Source of the DNA: an uncultured Clostridia bacterium | Lineage (GTDB): Bacteria; Bacillota; Clostridia; Oscillospirales; Oscillospiraceae | Length of the DNA: 17,415 nt | Direction of reading: 5' to 3' | Assembly: GCA_945918815.1 (NCBI GenBank) | Contig: CAMEIU010000022.1 | Location: forward strand, 1 to 17,415 | Position numbers and translations under genes: made by a program | Notes under the pieces: model-generated | Seen by the model: the letters and a program-made list of their open reading frames with translations, nothing else | What the model was told of the DNA's origin: nothing | Database searches by the model: none | Shown here: positions 6,510 through 12,983 of the stretch, piece after piece | How positions within the stretch are numbered: the first letter of the stretch is position 1 | How the letters are laid out: each line of letters opens with the position of its first letter

Positions 6510-6537
6510 GCATATGCCCCGCAAGCGGGGCATATGC
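6510..6537. repeat. Perfect 28-bp palindrome just upstream of the M14 peptidase start
   Basis: Arms GCATATGCCCCGC and GCGGGGCATATGC (13 bp each) flank AA. There is no T-run, so it is not a terminator on either strand. In the mRNA it would form a stable hairpin ending 1-2 nt before the ATG at 6508, and about 6 nt before the GGAGGGG site if the TTG at 6490 is used. Confidence 0.8.
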
Positions 6538-6545
6538 CAAGGAAA

Positions 6546-6647
6546 AAGTAAGAGTGAATAGTGAAGAAGTAAGGTATCCGCCTTCGGCGGATGATTTGAT
6601 TCGTCCCCGAAGGGGACACCTTACCTATTCACTATTCACTCTTACTT
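6546..6647. repeat. Modular repeat element of a second design (102 bp)
   Basis: Perfect 20-bp terminal inverted repeats, AAGTAAGAGTGAATAGTGAA (6546-6565) and its complement (6628-6647), contain a 7-bp-spaced pattern. Inside are an ATCCGCC/GGCGGAT hairpin (6576-6592) and a GTCCCC/GGGGAC hairpin (6603-6617), plus an inner GTAAGGT/ACCTTAC pair. The GGTATCCGC hairpin module is shared with the large elements though the ends differ. It fills the gap between the livF stop codon and the M14 gene. On the minus strand the full stem ends in ACTTTTT, so it could serve as the liv operon terminator. Confidence 0.8.
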
Positions 6648-6660
6648 CTTGCCTGATCTG

Positions 6661-7368
6661 TTATCCGCCCAGATACGCTTTCTTGATGGCGTCGGATTCG
6701 GCAAGTTCTTTGCCGGTGCCGGAGAGGGATACGGCGCCGGATTCCAGGACGTAGGCGCGGTCGGCGATTTTCAGGGCCATTTCGGCGTTCTGCTCCACCA
6801 GAAGGATGGTGGTGCCGGCCTTGTGCAGCTCCTTGATGATTTCAAAAATCTGCTCCACCAGGATGGGGGCCAGGCCCATGGATGGCTCGTCCATCATCAG
6901 CAGCTTGGGCTTGGACATCAGGGCGCGGCCCATGGCCAGCATCTGCTGCTCGCCGCCGGACAGGGTGCCGGCAATCTGGTTTTTCCGCTCCAAAAGGCGG
7001 GGGAACCGCTCGTAGACCTCGGCGATGCTCTGGTCCACCTCGCTGCCGGAACGGGTGAAGGCGCCCATTTCCAGATTCTCCTGGACGCTCATCTGCAGGA
7101 AAACCCGGCGGCCCTCCGGCACCTGGGCCAGGCCGCGGCTGACCAGCTTGTGGGCCGGAACGCCGGTGATGCTCTCCCCCTGGAAGGTGATGGAGCCAGT
7201 GCGGGCATGGAGCAGGCCGGAAATGGTCTGCAAGGTGGTGGTCTTGCCCGCGCCGTTGGCGCCGATCAGAGTGACGATCTCCCCTTCCTCCACATGGAAG
7301 GAGACATCCTTGACGGCGTGGATGGCGCCGTAATATACGTTGATGTGCTCCACATTCAGCAAAGACAT
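6661..7368 (-). CDS. livF: Branched-chain amino acid ABC transporter ATP-binding protein LivF
   Basis: A 235-aa ATPase, full LivF length. Walker A GANGAGKT is at residues 36-43, the signature LSGGEQQ at 136-142, and Walker B LLMMDEPSMGL at 156-166. The switch His is replaced by Gln in LLVEQN, which is normal for LivF. AQVPEGRRVF (81-90) is a LivF family hallmark. It pairs with LivG at the inner face of LivH-LivM to drive import of Leu/Ile/Val. It is the last gene of the operon. Its AAGGAG site overlaps the livG stop region, with a 7-bp gap between genes. The stop codon lies 13 bp from a repeat element that may act as terminator. Confidence 0.97.
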   Translation of the reverse strand: MSLLNVEHINVYYGAIHAVKDVSFHVEEGEIVTLIGANGAGKTTTLQTISGLLHARTGSITFQGESITGVPAHKLVSRGLAQVPEGRRVFLQMSVQENLEMGAFTRSGSEVDQSIAEVYERFPRLLERKNQIAGTLSGGEQQMLAMGRALMSKPKLLMMDEPSMGLAPILVEQIFEIIKELHKAGTTILLVEQNAEMALKIADRAYVLESGAVSLSGTGKELAESDAIKKAYLGG

Positions 7369-7375
7369 GGGTGCG

Positions 7376-8224
7376 TCACTCCTTTCTTCCGCCCAGATAG
7401 GCCTTGATGACCGCAGGGTCGTTCTGAATCTCTTCCGGGGTGCCCTTGGCGATGATCTGACCGAAATCCAGCACGCAGATGCCCTCGCAGATGCCCATGA
7501 CCAGGCTCATATCGTGCTCGATCAGCAGGACCGCGATCTGGAACTGGTCGCGGATCTTGACGATGTTCTCCATAAGCTCCGCCGTCTCGGAGGGGTTCAT
7601 GCCGGCGGCCGGCTCGTCCAGCAGCAGGAGCTTGGGTCCCGTGGCCAGGGCACGGAGAATTTCCAGCCGCCGCTGGGCGCCGTAGGGCAGGGAACCAGCC
7701 TTGGCGTTTGCCATATCCTCCATGTGGAAGATGGACAGCAGCTCCATGGCCTGGTTGTGGGCGGCTTTTTCGGCCTTCCAGTAGGACGGCAGGCGGAAAA
7801 TGCCGGACCACATGCCGTAATCAATGTAATTGTGCAGGCCCAGCTTGACGTTGTCCTCCACGGACAGGTTGTCAAACAGTCGGATGTTCTGGAACGTACG
7901 GGCAATACCGGCCATGTTGACCTGGGCGGTGTTCATGTTGTGGGTATCCACACCGTCCAGCAGGATTGTGCCGCGGGTGGGCTGATAGACCTTGGTCAAA
8001 AGGTTGAACACCGTGGTCTTGCCCGCGCCGTTGGGGCCGATGAGGCCGGCGATCTCCGTGCGGCCGATGGCCATGTCGAAATCCTTGACGGCGGTCAGGC
8101 CGCCGAAGTCGATGCCCAGATGGCGGCACTCCAGGACGGGGCTTCTCCCGATATCGCGCTCGGGGATCTTGTTGGTGCTGGGCACCGGGACCAGCTTGGT
8201 GGGTTCACGCTTGGGTGCGCTCAT
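7376..8224 (-). CDS. livG: Branched-chain amino acid ABC transporter ATP-binding protein LivG
   Basis: A 282-aa ATPase with Walker A GPNGAGKT (63-70). It has the LivG-type degenerate signature LPYGAQRRLEI, Walker B LLLLDEPAAGMNP, and switch His in LLIEHDMSLVM. The insert GIARTFQNIRLFDNLSVEDNV is characteristic of LivG. The first 29 residues are a polar extension with no recognisable domain before the fold starts at VLECRHLGIDFGG. The ATG overlaps the livM stop codon by 4 bp (ATGA), so the two are translationally coupled. Confidence 0.97.
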   Translation of the reverse strand: MSAPKREPTKLVPVPSTNKIPERDIGRSPVLECRHLGIDFGGLTAVKDFDMAIGRTEIAGLIGPNGAGKTTVFNLLTKVYQPTRGTILLDGVDTHNMNTAQVNMAGIARTFQNIRLFDNLSVEDNVKLGLHNYIDYGMWSGIFRLPSYWKAEKAAHNQAMELLSIFHMEDMANAKAGSLPYGAQRRLEILRALATGPKLLLLDEPAAGMNPSETAELMENIVKIRDQFQIAVLLIEHDMSLVMGICEGICVLDFGQIIAKGTPEEIQNDPAVIKAYLGGRKE

Positions 8225-9282
8225 CGTGCAGCATCTCCTTTCTGGGGCTTCCGGAAGCGGCCGAACAGTCTGGAGAAGAAGCCGCTCAGGGTCGGGTTAT
8301 TGGTGGCCAGCATGACCAGGATCAGGACGATGGCGTAGACCAGCATCCGGTAATCCGCGAAGCCGCGGAGCAGCTCCGGCAGGATGGTCAGTGCGGCGGC
8401 GGCGATGATGGAGCCCCACATGCGGCCCTGGCCGCCCAGGACCACGAAGACCAGGATCAGGATGGACTGGTTGAAGTCGAACTTGGAGGCGATGATGGTG
8501 TTCTGGCCCATGGCGAACAGTGTGCCTGCCGCGCCGGCCAGGGCGGCGGAGGTGACAAAGGCCATCATCTTATACTGGGTCACATTGATGCCCACACTCT
8601 CGGCGGCGATGCGGTTGTCCCGCAGGGCCATGATGGCCCGGCCCGCGCGGCTGTTGACCAGGTTGAAGATGATCACCAGGGAGAGCATGATCAGGATAAA
8701 TCCGGCGGTGAAGGTGGAGATCTTCGTGATGCCGGGGATGCCCATGGGACCGGAGAGGATCATGCGGCCGCCCTCTTCCAGGACGATGGTGTTGTTGATC
8801 AGGCTGGCGTGGAGGCCGCCGGCGTCCATGCCGATGTACAGGTTATTGATGATGGACTTGATGATCTCGCCGAAGGCCAGGGTCACGATGGCCAGATAGT
8901 CGCCCCGCAGGCGCAGGACCGGAATGCCGATAAGCACGCCGGCCACGGCGGCGAAGAGGGCGCCGATGATCATGGCCACGGCCAGGCGCAGGCCGCCGCT
9001 GGGAATGGCGTTCTGCAATGCGGCAGCGGTCACGGCGCCGGCAAAGGCGCCGACGCTCATAAAGCCGGCGTGGCCCAGGGACAGCTCGCCCAGAACGCCC
9101 ACGGTCAAATTCAGGGACAGGGCCATGACCACATAGGCGCAGATGGGAACCAGCTGGCCCTTCATGGTGGAGGAGAGCATGCCGCCGCCGGACATGATCT
9201 GCAGGACCACGAAGAGGACGACGACCATGCCGTAGGTCAGGAAGTTCGTGCGGGAGGTTTTGTTCAAACGCAGTTTTTTCAT
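8221..9282 (-). CDS. livM: Branched-chain amino acid ABC transporter permease LivM
   Basis: A 353-aa polytopic permease with about nine hydrophobic spans starting at residue 15. It has the family motifs NLTVGVLGELSLGHAGFM, LRLRGDYLAIVTLAFGEI and the ATPase-contact loop GRAIMALRDNRIAAESVGIN. Length and motifs fit LivM, not LivH. The C-terminus is a basic cytoplasmic tail. It begins 9 bp after livH stops and overlaps livG by 4 bp. It forms the membrane channel with LivH. Confidence 0.96.
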   Translation of the reverse strand: MKKLRLNKTSRTNFLTYGMVVVLFVVLQIMSGGGMLSSTMKGQLVPICAYVVMALSLNLTVGVLGELSLGHAGFMSVGAFAGAVTAAALQNAIPSGGLRLAVAMIIGALFAAVAGVLIGIPVLRLRGDYLAIVTLAFGEIIKSIINNLYIGMDAGGLHASLINNTIVLEEGGRMILSGPMGIPGITKISTFTAGFILIMLSLVIIFNLVNSRAGRAIMALRDNRIAAESVGINVTQYKMMAFVTSAALAGAAGTLFAMGQNTIIASKFDFNQSILILVFVVLGGQGRMWGSIIAAAALTILPELLRGFADYRMLVYAIVLILVMLATNNPTLSGFFSRLFGRFRKPQKGDAAR

Positions 9283-9291
9283 CTTCGCACC

Positions 9292-10182
9292 TTACACTTT
9301 CTCGCGGATCTGCTTGCCCAGCAGGCCGGTGGGCTTGAACAGCAGAACGATGATCAGAACGGCGAACACGATGGCGTCGGACAGCTGCGTGGAGATATAG
9401 GCCTTGGCGAAGATCTCGATGACGCCCAGCAGGACGCCGCCCAGCAGCGCGCCGGGGATGGAGCCGATGCCGCCGAAGACGGCGGCGGTGAAGGCCTTGA
9501 TGCCGGGCATGGAGCCGGTGGTGGGGACCAGGATGGGATAGGAGGAACACAGCAGCACACCGGCGATGGCAGCCAGGGCGGAGCCGATGGCGAAGGTGAC
9601 GGAGATGGTGGTGTTCACATTGATGCCCATGAGCTGGGCCGCGCCCTTGTCCTCGGACACGGCGCGCATGGCCTTGCCCATTTTGGTCTTGCCGGTGAAC
9701 AGGGTCAGGCCGATCATGATGATCACGCAGGCGGCAATGGTCACCAGGGTGGTCCAGGCGATGGTCAGCTGTCCGTCGAACAGGCTGATGCCGGTGGTGC
9801 CGCCAAAGTTCAGGAAGCTGGGGAACATTTTATTGTTGGCGCTCCACAAAAGCTGCGCGCTGTTCTGCAGAAAATAGCTCATACCGATGGCGGTGATCAG
9901 AACCGCCAGGGACGGCGCCTGCCGCAGGGGCTTATAGGCCAGCCGCTCAATGAGCATGCCCAAAACCGTGCAGACCAGCATGGCCAACAGGATGCCGATG
10001 ATCGGGTTCAGGCCATAGGAGGCCACGGCAAAGAAGCAGATATACGCACCAACCATGATGACGTCGCCATGGGCGAAGTTCAGCATTTTGGCAATGCCGT
10101 AGACCATGGTATAGCCCAGGGCAATGATGGCGTACACGCTGCCCAGACTGATGCCGCTGATCAGGTGGTTCAGAAAGGTCAT
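9292..10182 (-). CDS. livH: Branched-chain amino acid ABC transporter permease LivH
   Basis: A 296-aa permease with about eight membrane spans. It has family motifs SGISLGSVYAIIALGYTMVYGIAKMLNFAHGD and the coupling loop GKAMRAVSEDKGAAQLMGIN (parts quoted by position: residues 9-39 and about 165-184). The ATG at 10182 is preferred over an in-frame GTG 9 nt earlier because GAGGAG sits 8 nt before the ATG and overlaps that GTG. It is separated from livJ by 200 bp holding two large hairpins, which probably set a lower level for the membrane and ATPase genes than for livJ. Confidence 0.95.
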   Translation of the reverse strand: MTFLNHLISGISLGSVYAIIALGYTMVYGIAKMLNFAHGDVIMVGAYICFFAVASYGLNPIIGILLAMLVCTVLGMLIERLAYKPLRQAPSLAVLITAIGMSYFLQNSAQLLWSANNKMFPSFLNFGGTTGISLFDGQLTIAWTTLVTIAACVIIMIGLTLFTGKTKMGKAMRAVSEDKGAAQLMGINVNTTISVTFAIGSALAAIAGVLLCSSYPILVPTTGSMPGIKAFTAAVFGGIGSIPGALLGGVLLGVIEIFAKAYISTQLSDAIVFAVLIIVLLFKPTGLLGKQIREKV

Positions 10183-10230
10183 ACAACACACTCCTCTTCT
10201 CTTTCTGTGGTTTTCGCAAAGGAACTTCCA

Positions 10231-10288
10231 AAATGGATCTTGGATAGCCGACGAACAAAGCCGTTCATCTGCTATCCACGATCCATTT
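10231..10288. repeat. Long imperfect inverted repeat (58 bp) between livJ and livH
   Basis: The whole stretch is nearly self-complementary. AAATGGATC (10231) pairs with GATCCATTT (10280), GGATAGC with GCTATCC (10242, 10271), and GACGAAC with GTTCATC (10250, 10263), broken by TT/AC and single mismatches. There is no T-run. It may be a transcript-processing or mRNA-stability hairpin, or a small repeat of a further family. Confidence 0.75.
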
Positions 10289-10313
10289 AGGCTGCGGTTG
10301 GAAATAGAACGCC

Positions 10314-10347
10314 GCGGGAGGGCTGCCGGGAAAGGCAGCCCTCCCGC
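10314..10347. repeat. Perfect 14-bp-stem hairpin 35 bp after livJ
   Basis: GCGGGAGGGCTGCC (10314-10327) pairs perfectly with GGCAGCCCTCCCGC (10334-10347) around a 6-nt loop. The lack of a T-run argues against a terminator. Very stable hairpins after a binding-protein gene commonly protect its mRNA 3' end, giving more binding protein than permease. Confidence 0.8.
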
Positions 10348-10382
10348 AAGTCGTGATTCGAATGATCAGATAGACGCGGAGA

Positions 10383-11588
10383 TTAGTCCAGGCCGACGTA
10401 CACGCCGTTCTGGATGACCATGCCCTTGGGGCTCTTGGAGACGGCGCCGGTGTCGTCCCAGGTCATGCCGTCGCCGGTCAGGCCATTAAAGGAGAAGCTG
10501 CCGCCGGTGAAGGTGGCGACCAGGATGTCGCACAGCTCGGAGGCGCTCATGGAGGGGTTGGCGTCGGAAGCCTTCAGAGCCTCATAGATGGCGTAGACGC
10601 AGTCATAGCCGTCGGCGGCGAACTGGTTGGGCACTTCGCCGAACTTCTCCTGATACTTGGCGACGAAGTTCTTGGTGGCCTCGTCCTCAGAGTCAGCATT
10701 GAAGGGGGTCAGCAGGATGACGCCCTCGGCCAGGGAGGTGTCGAAGCCCTCCACGCCCAGGATGCCGTCCATGCCGTCGATGCCGAAGAAGGTGGGCTTG
10801 TAGCCCACGGCGTTGGCCTGGGTCAGAATCAGAGCGGCTGCGTCATAGTACATAGGCAGGAAGACCAGGTCGGCGTCGTTGCTCTGGGCGTCGGAGATCT
10901 GCACGGAGAAGTCGGTCTGGCTGTCGGTGGTGAAGGTGGTGGTGGAGACAATGTTCAGGCCCAGCTCGTTGGCCTTGGAGATGAAGCTGTTGTACACGCC
11001 GGTGGAGTAGACGTCGTCATTCTTATAGATGATGGCGATCTTGGAGCCCAGGTTCTGGTCGGCGATGTACTGGGCGGAAGCGGAGCCCTGGTTGGGATCC
11101 ATGAAGCACAGCTGGAACACGTTGCTCTTCCGGGCGATGTCCACGGTGCCGGTCAGGGGGTTGGCCACGCCGCCCAGGACGTCGGTGGAGGAGGCGGAGG
11201 GAGTCAGATAGAACATGTTGTCAGCGTTGGCCTCGGCAGAGGTGGCAACGCCGGGGGTGGAAGTGACGGAGCCCAGGAACAGCTGCATGCCCCAGTCCTT
11301 CAGGGTGTTGTAAGCATTGACGGACTTCTCGGCGTCGTGGGCGTCGTCCTGATAGGACAGCTCAAACTGCACGTCGCCGCCCAGGGCGTTGATCTCTTCC
11401 ACAGCGATTTCCGCGCCGTTCTTGGCCGCGTTGCCGTAGATGGCCGCGCCGCCGGTCAGGGGGCCGACGCCGCCCAGCTTATAGGCAGTGGCAGAGGAAG
11501 CGGACTCCTTGGAGCCGCAGGCGGTCAGGCAGCCCAGCATCATGGCCAGAGCCAGAAGCAGGCAAGCGAGCTTGGTAAACTTTTTCAT
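10383..11588 (-). CDS. livJ: Branched-chain amino acid ABC transporter substrate-binding lipoprotein LivJ/LivK
   Basis: A 401-aa extracytoplasmic binding protein (Peripla_BP_6 type I fold). Residues 1-23 are a lipoprotein signal peptide with lipobox LTAC, giving lipid-anchored Cys24. The mature N-terminus YKLGGVGPLTGGAAIYG and EEINALGGDVQFELSYQDD are typical of Leu/Ile/Val receptors, as are TPSASSTDV and FAADGYDCVYAIYEAL. GAGGT lies about 8 nt before the ATG. It is the first structural gene of livJ-H-M-G-F and is preceded by a long leader with two terminators, so its expression is probably controlled by attenuation. Substrate is inferred from family and operon; other amino acids are possible. 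Confidence 0.95.
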   Translation of the reverse strand: MKKFTKLACLLLALAMMLGCLTACGSKESASSATAYKLGGVGPLTGGAAIYGNAAKNGAEIAVEEINALGGDVQFELSYQDDAHDAEKSVNAYNTLKDWGMQLFLGSVTSTPGVATSAEANADNMFYLTPSASSTDVLGGVANPLTGTVDIARKSNVFQLCFMDPNQGSASAQYIADQNLGSKIAIIYKNDDVYSTGVYNSFISKANELGLNIVSTTTFTTDSQTDFSVQISDAQSNDADLVFLPMYYDAAALILTQANAVGYKPTFFGIDGMDGILGVEGFDTSLAEGVILLTPFNADSEDEATKNFVAKYQEKFGEVPNQFAADGYDCVYAIYEALKASDANPSMSASELCDILVATFTGGSFSFNGLTGDGMTWDDTGAVSKSPKGMVIQNGVYVGLD

Positions 11589-11665
11589 TTTCGTTACCTC
11601 TTTTTCTTAAATTGATGATTTTTATTTTCAGCAGCGCACTCAGAGGCACGGCTCAAAATACGTAT

Positions 11666-11697
11666 AAAAACCGGCCTTGCTTGGTGAAGCAAAGCCG
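11666..11697 (-). terminator. Intrinsic terminator T2 in the liv leader
   Basis: Minus-strand stem CGGCTTTGCTT (11697-11687) with AAGCAAGGCCG (11682-11672): 11 bp with one G-U, loop CACC, then GTTTTTAT. It lies 78 bp before the livJ start with no evident promoter in between, so it must be bypassed for liv expression. Confidence 0.75.
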
Positions 11698-11753
11698 TTG
11701 GTTTATAGCACCCCCACCGCGATTGCAGCGGGAACTAAGACCCTCGGTTTTGC
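11689..11753 (-). promoter_or_regulatory. Candidate antiterminator pairing in the liv leader
   Basis: On the minus strand GCAAAACCG (11753-11745) can pair with CGGCTTTGC (11697-11689), the 5' arm of terminator T2, with 8 of 9 base pairs. The two structures exclude each other. The upstream segment lies in the last codons of the 58-codon leader ORF, so a ribosome reaching the stop codon would cover it and favour termination. Confidence 0.45.
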
Positions 11754-11911
11754 CTGCCCGGCAGAATAATTCGTACACCCAGTACGTCTACAGACAAAAA
11801 AGACACTGCCAGAAAGGCAGCGTCATGGATTATGTCGTTGCGGGCAGACTGACAAGCCGGTGCATAGCAAGCATCGGCGCACATATTCATGGACATACGA
11901 ACGGTGGTCAT
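11735..11911 (-). CDS. 58-aa leader peptide of the liv operon, Val/Leu/Ile-rich (candidate)
   Basis: The ORF starts with ATG at 11911, 9 nt after AAAGGAG, about 60 nt into the transcript from the promoter at 11977-12005. It ends at TAG 11735. It has 13 Val, Leu or Ile residues; residues 41-50 read VDVLGVRIIL, seven of ten being branched-chain. Its final codons (GRQNRGS) contain the proposed antiterminator segment. The first half is different: Met-rich, then Cys11, Cys15 and Cys20, which a pure leader would not need. It lies directly before the branched-chain amino acid importer. No known protein is recognised. It could instead be a real small protein, or not translated. Confidence 0.5.
   Translation of the reverse strand: MTTVRMSMNMCADACYAPACQSARNDIIHDAAFLAVSFLSVDVLGVRIILPGRQNRGS
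11796..11824 (-). terminator. Intrinsic terminator T1 inside the liv leader ORF
   Basis: Minus-strand stem GACGCTGCC (11824-11816) with GGCAGTGTC (11810-11802): 9 bp with one G-U, loop TTTCT, followed by TTTTTT (11801-11796). It falls within codons 30-39 of the leader ORF, so active translation should disrupt it. Without translation, transcription would end after about 170 nt. Confidence 0.75.
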
Positions 11912-11976
11912 AACTGCCTGCTCCTTTCCCGGCTTTGGGACGCTACGGTAGTAAAGCGTCTCTGTGAGATGGAAAT

Positions 11977-12005
11977 AGTCTACCTGTTCCGAACAAAAAA
12001 GTCAA
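11977..12005 (-). promoter_or_regulatory. Promoter of the liv operon leader
   Basis: On the minus strand TTGACT (12005-12000) and TAGACT (11982-11977) are spaced 17 bp. The start would be near 11970. A GACGC/GCGTC hairpin and then the leader ORF follow. It is the best promoter between the divergent COG2426 gene and livJ. Confidence 0.6.
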
Positions 12006-12130
12006 TGTCCAGGAACGAAAAAAAGAGGGAGCTTTCCAGTTGCCTTTTGTAGATTATTCACAAATCCGAAACATTTTTACCGATTTCTCTCGATTTTTAT
12101 CCGGTTTTTTTCGGGGATCACAGAAACTGC

Positions 12131-12159
12131 TTGTCTTCTTCCGGCCTATGCGGTAGAAT
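12131..12159 (+). promoter_or_regulatory. Promoter of the COG2426 gene
   Basis: TTGTCT (12131-12136) and TAGAAT (12154-12159) are spaced 17 bp. Transcription would start near 12166, just before the AAGGAGG site at 12182. It is divergent from the liv promoter, with about 125 bp between them (12006-12130). That interval is T-rich and holds no gene that I can support. Confidence 0.6.
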
Positions 12160-12198
12160 AGACCCAATCTGAAATTTTCGCAAGGAGGCGTCGTTCCT

Positions 12199-12660
12199 TT
12201 GTCCGCTTTCCGCTCCGTCCTTCTGACCTTTTTGCTCTCCATGGTCCCGGTTCTGGAGCTGCGCGCCGCCATACCCTTCGGCGTGGCGAACGGCCTGTCG
12301 CCCCTTGCGGCCCTGATTACGGCGGCGGTGGGCAATCTGGTGCCGGTTCCGTTTATCATTATTTTCATCCGCAGGATTTTCAATTGGCTCAAGTCCAAGC
12401 AGCGCGTCCGCGGGCTGATCGAGCGGCTGGAGCGCAGGGCCGTGAAAAAAAGCGCCCTGGTCCGCCAATACGCCGGACTGGGCCTGTGTATTCTGGTGGC
12501 CATTCCCCTGCCCGGCACCGGCGCCTGGACCGGCGCATTGGTGGCGGCCTTGATGGACATGCGTCTGAAACGGGCCGTCCCCATCATCGCCCTGGGCGTC
12601 GCCATCGCCGGTTTCATCATGACCGGGCTGAGCTGTGGGTTTTTACATTTGGTTGGATAA
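12199..12660 (+). CDS. Small membrane protein of the COG2426 / 'small multidrug export' family
   Basis: A 153-aa integral membrane protein with about four hydrophobic spans. Motif VPVLELRAAIPFGVANGLSP (residues 17-36) and IPLPGTGAWTGALVA (102-116) are the two conserved re-entrant-like segments of this family. A basic cytoplasmic loop (KSKQRVRGLIERLERRAVKK) lies between them. The family name implies drug export, but function is essentially untested. The start is TTG at 12199, chosen because AAGGAGG precedes it by 10 nt and no ATG or GTG fits better. The TAA stop is overlapped by the first bases of a repeat element, so the gene end may have been altered by its insertion. Confidence 0.85.
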   Translation: MSAFRSVLLTFLLSMVPVLELRAAIPFGVANGLSPLAALITAAVGNLVPVPFIIIFIRRIFNWLKSKQRVRGLIERLERRAVKKSALVRQYAGLGLCILVAIPLPGTGAWTGALVAALMDMRLKRAVPIIALGVAIAGFIMTGLSCGFLHLVG

Positions 12661-12935
12661 ATTGGGCTTTGTAGAGCGAATTGACAATTGACAATGGACA
12701 ATTGACAATTATGGTGTCGCTTCGCGATGAATTAGAATTGACAGAAGCACGATCAAGCAACACCGTAGGGGCGGCCCCGCGTGGCCGCCCGAAAGCCTGC
12801 ACCAACGGGCGGCCACATGGGGCTGCCCCTACGGATTTCTTTCTGGCGGGCAATCATTTCAATCATCCGCGAAGCGGATACCTCCATTGTCAATTGTCAA
12901 TTATCAATTGTCAACTCATAGATAAATCCCGATTT
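12659..12935. repeat. Modular repeat element, copy 2 (277 bp)
   Basis: Outer ends AAATTGGGCTTTGT (12659) and ATAAATCCCGATTT (12922-12935) are inverted repeats with three mismatches. AATTGAC heptamers lie on the left and GTCAATT heptamers on the right (about 12887-12913). Hairpins with ATCCGC/GCGGAT and GTCGC-type arms lie inside. A large central hairpin has 29-bp arms (12763-12791 with 12806-12834; 26 of 29 paired). Its reverse complement aligns along its whole length with copy 1. The difference is that copy 1 lacks the inner part of the central hairpin. It separates the COG2426 gene from proB and starts on the COG2426 stop codon. Confidence 0.85.
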
Positions 12936-12983
12936 CCTGTTCTGTCCCTGATCGTTCCCTATCCCCCTCGAAAGGAGTATCCC

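Noticed and set aside
8215..10290. A long plus-strand open frame of about 690 codons opposite livM and livH
   Set aside because: It is the antisense shadow of GC-rich permease genes: Gly/His/Gln/Asp-rich composition with no domain, while the minus strand carries clear LivM and LivH.
11700..11745. T-box-like ACCGCG on the plus strand near 11715
   Set aside because: The rest of the T-box sequence is absent, and the strand is opposite to livJ and to the terminators.
11612..12052. Plus-strand ORF of 146 codons in the liv leader region
   Set aside because: It lies antisense to the structured liv leader, has no ribosome site and mixed composition; the terminators are oriented for the minus strand.
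12681..12983. In-frame extension of ProB upstream through the repeat element
   Set aside because: The extension translates repeat DNA. The ATG at 12984 has AAAGGAGT and begins exactly at the kinase fold.
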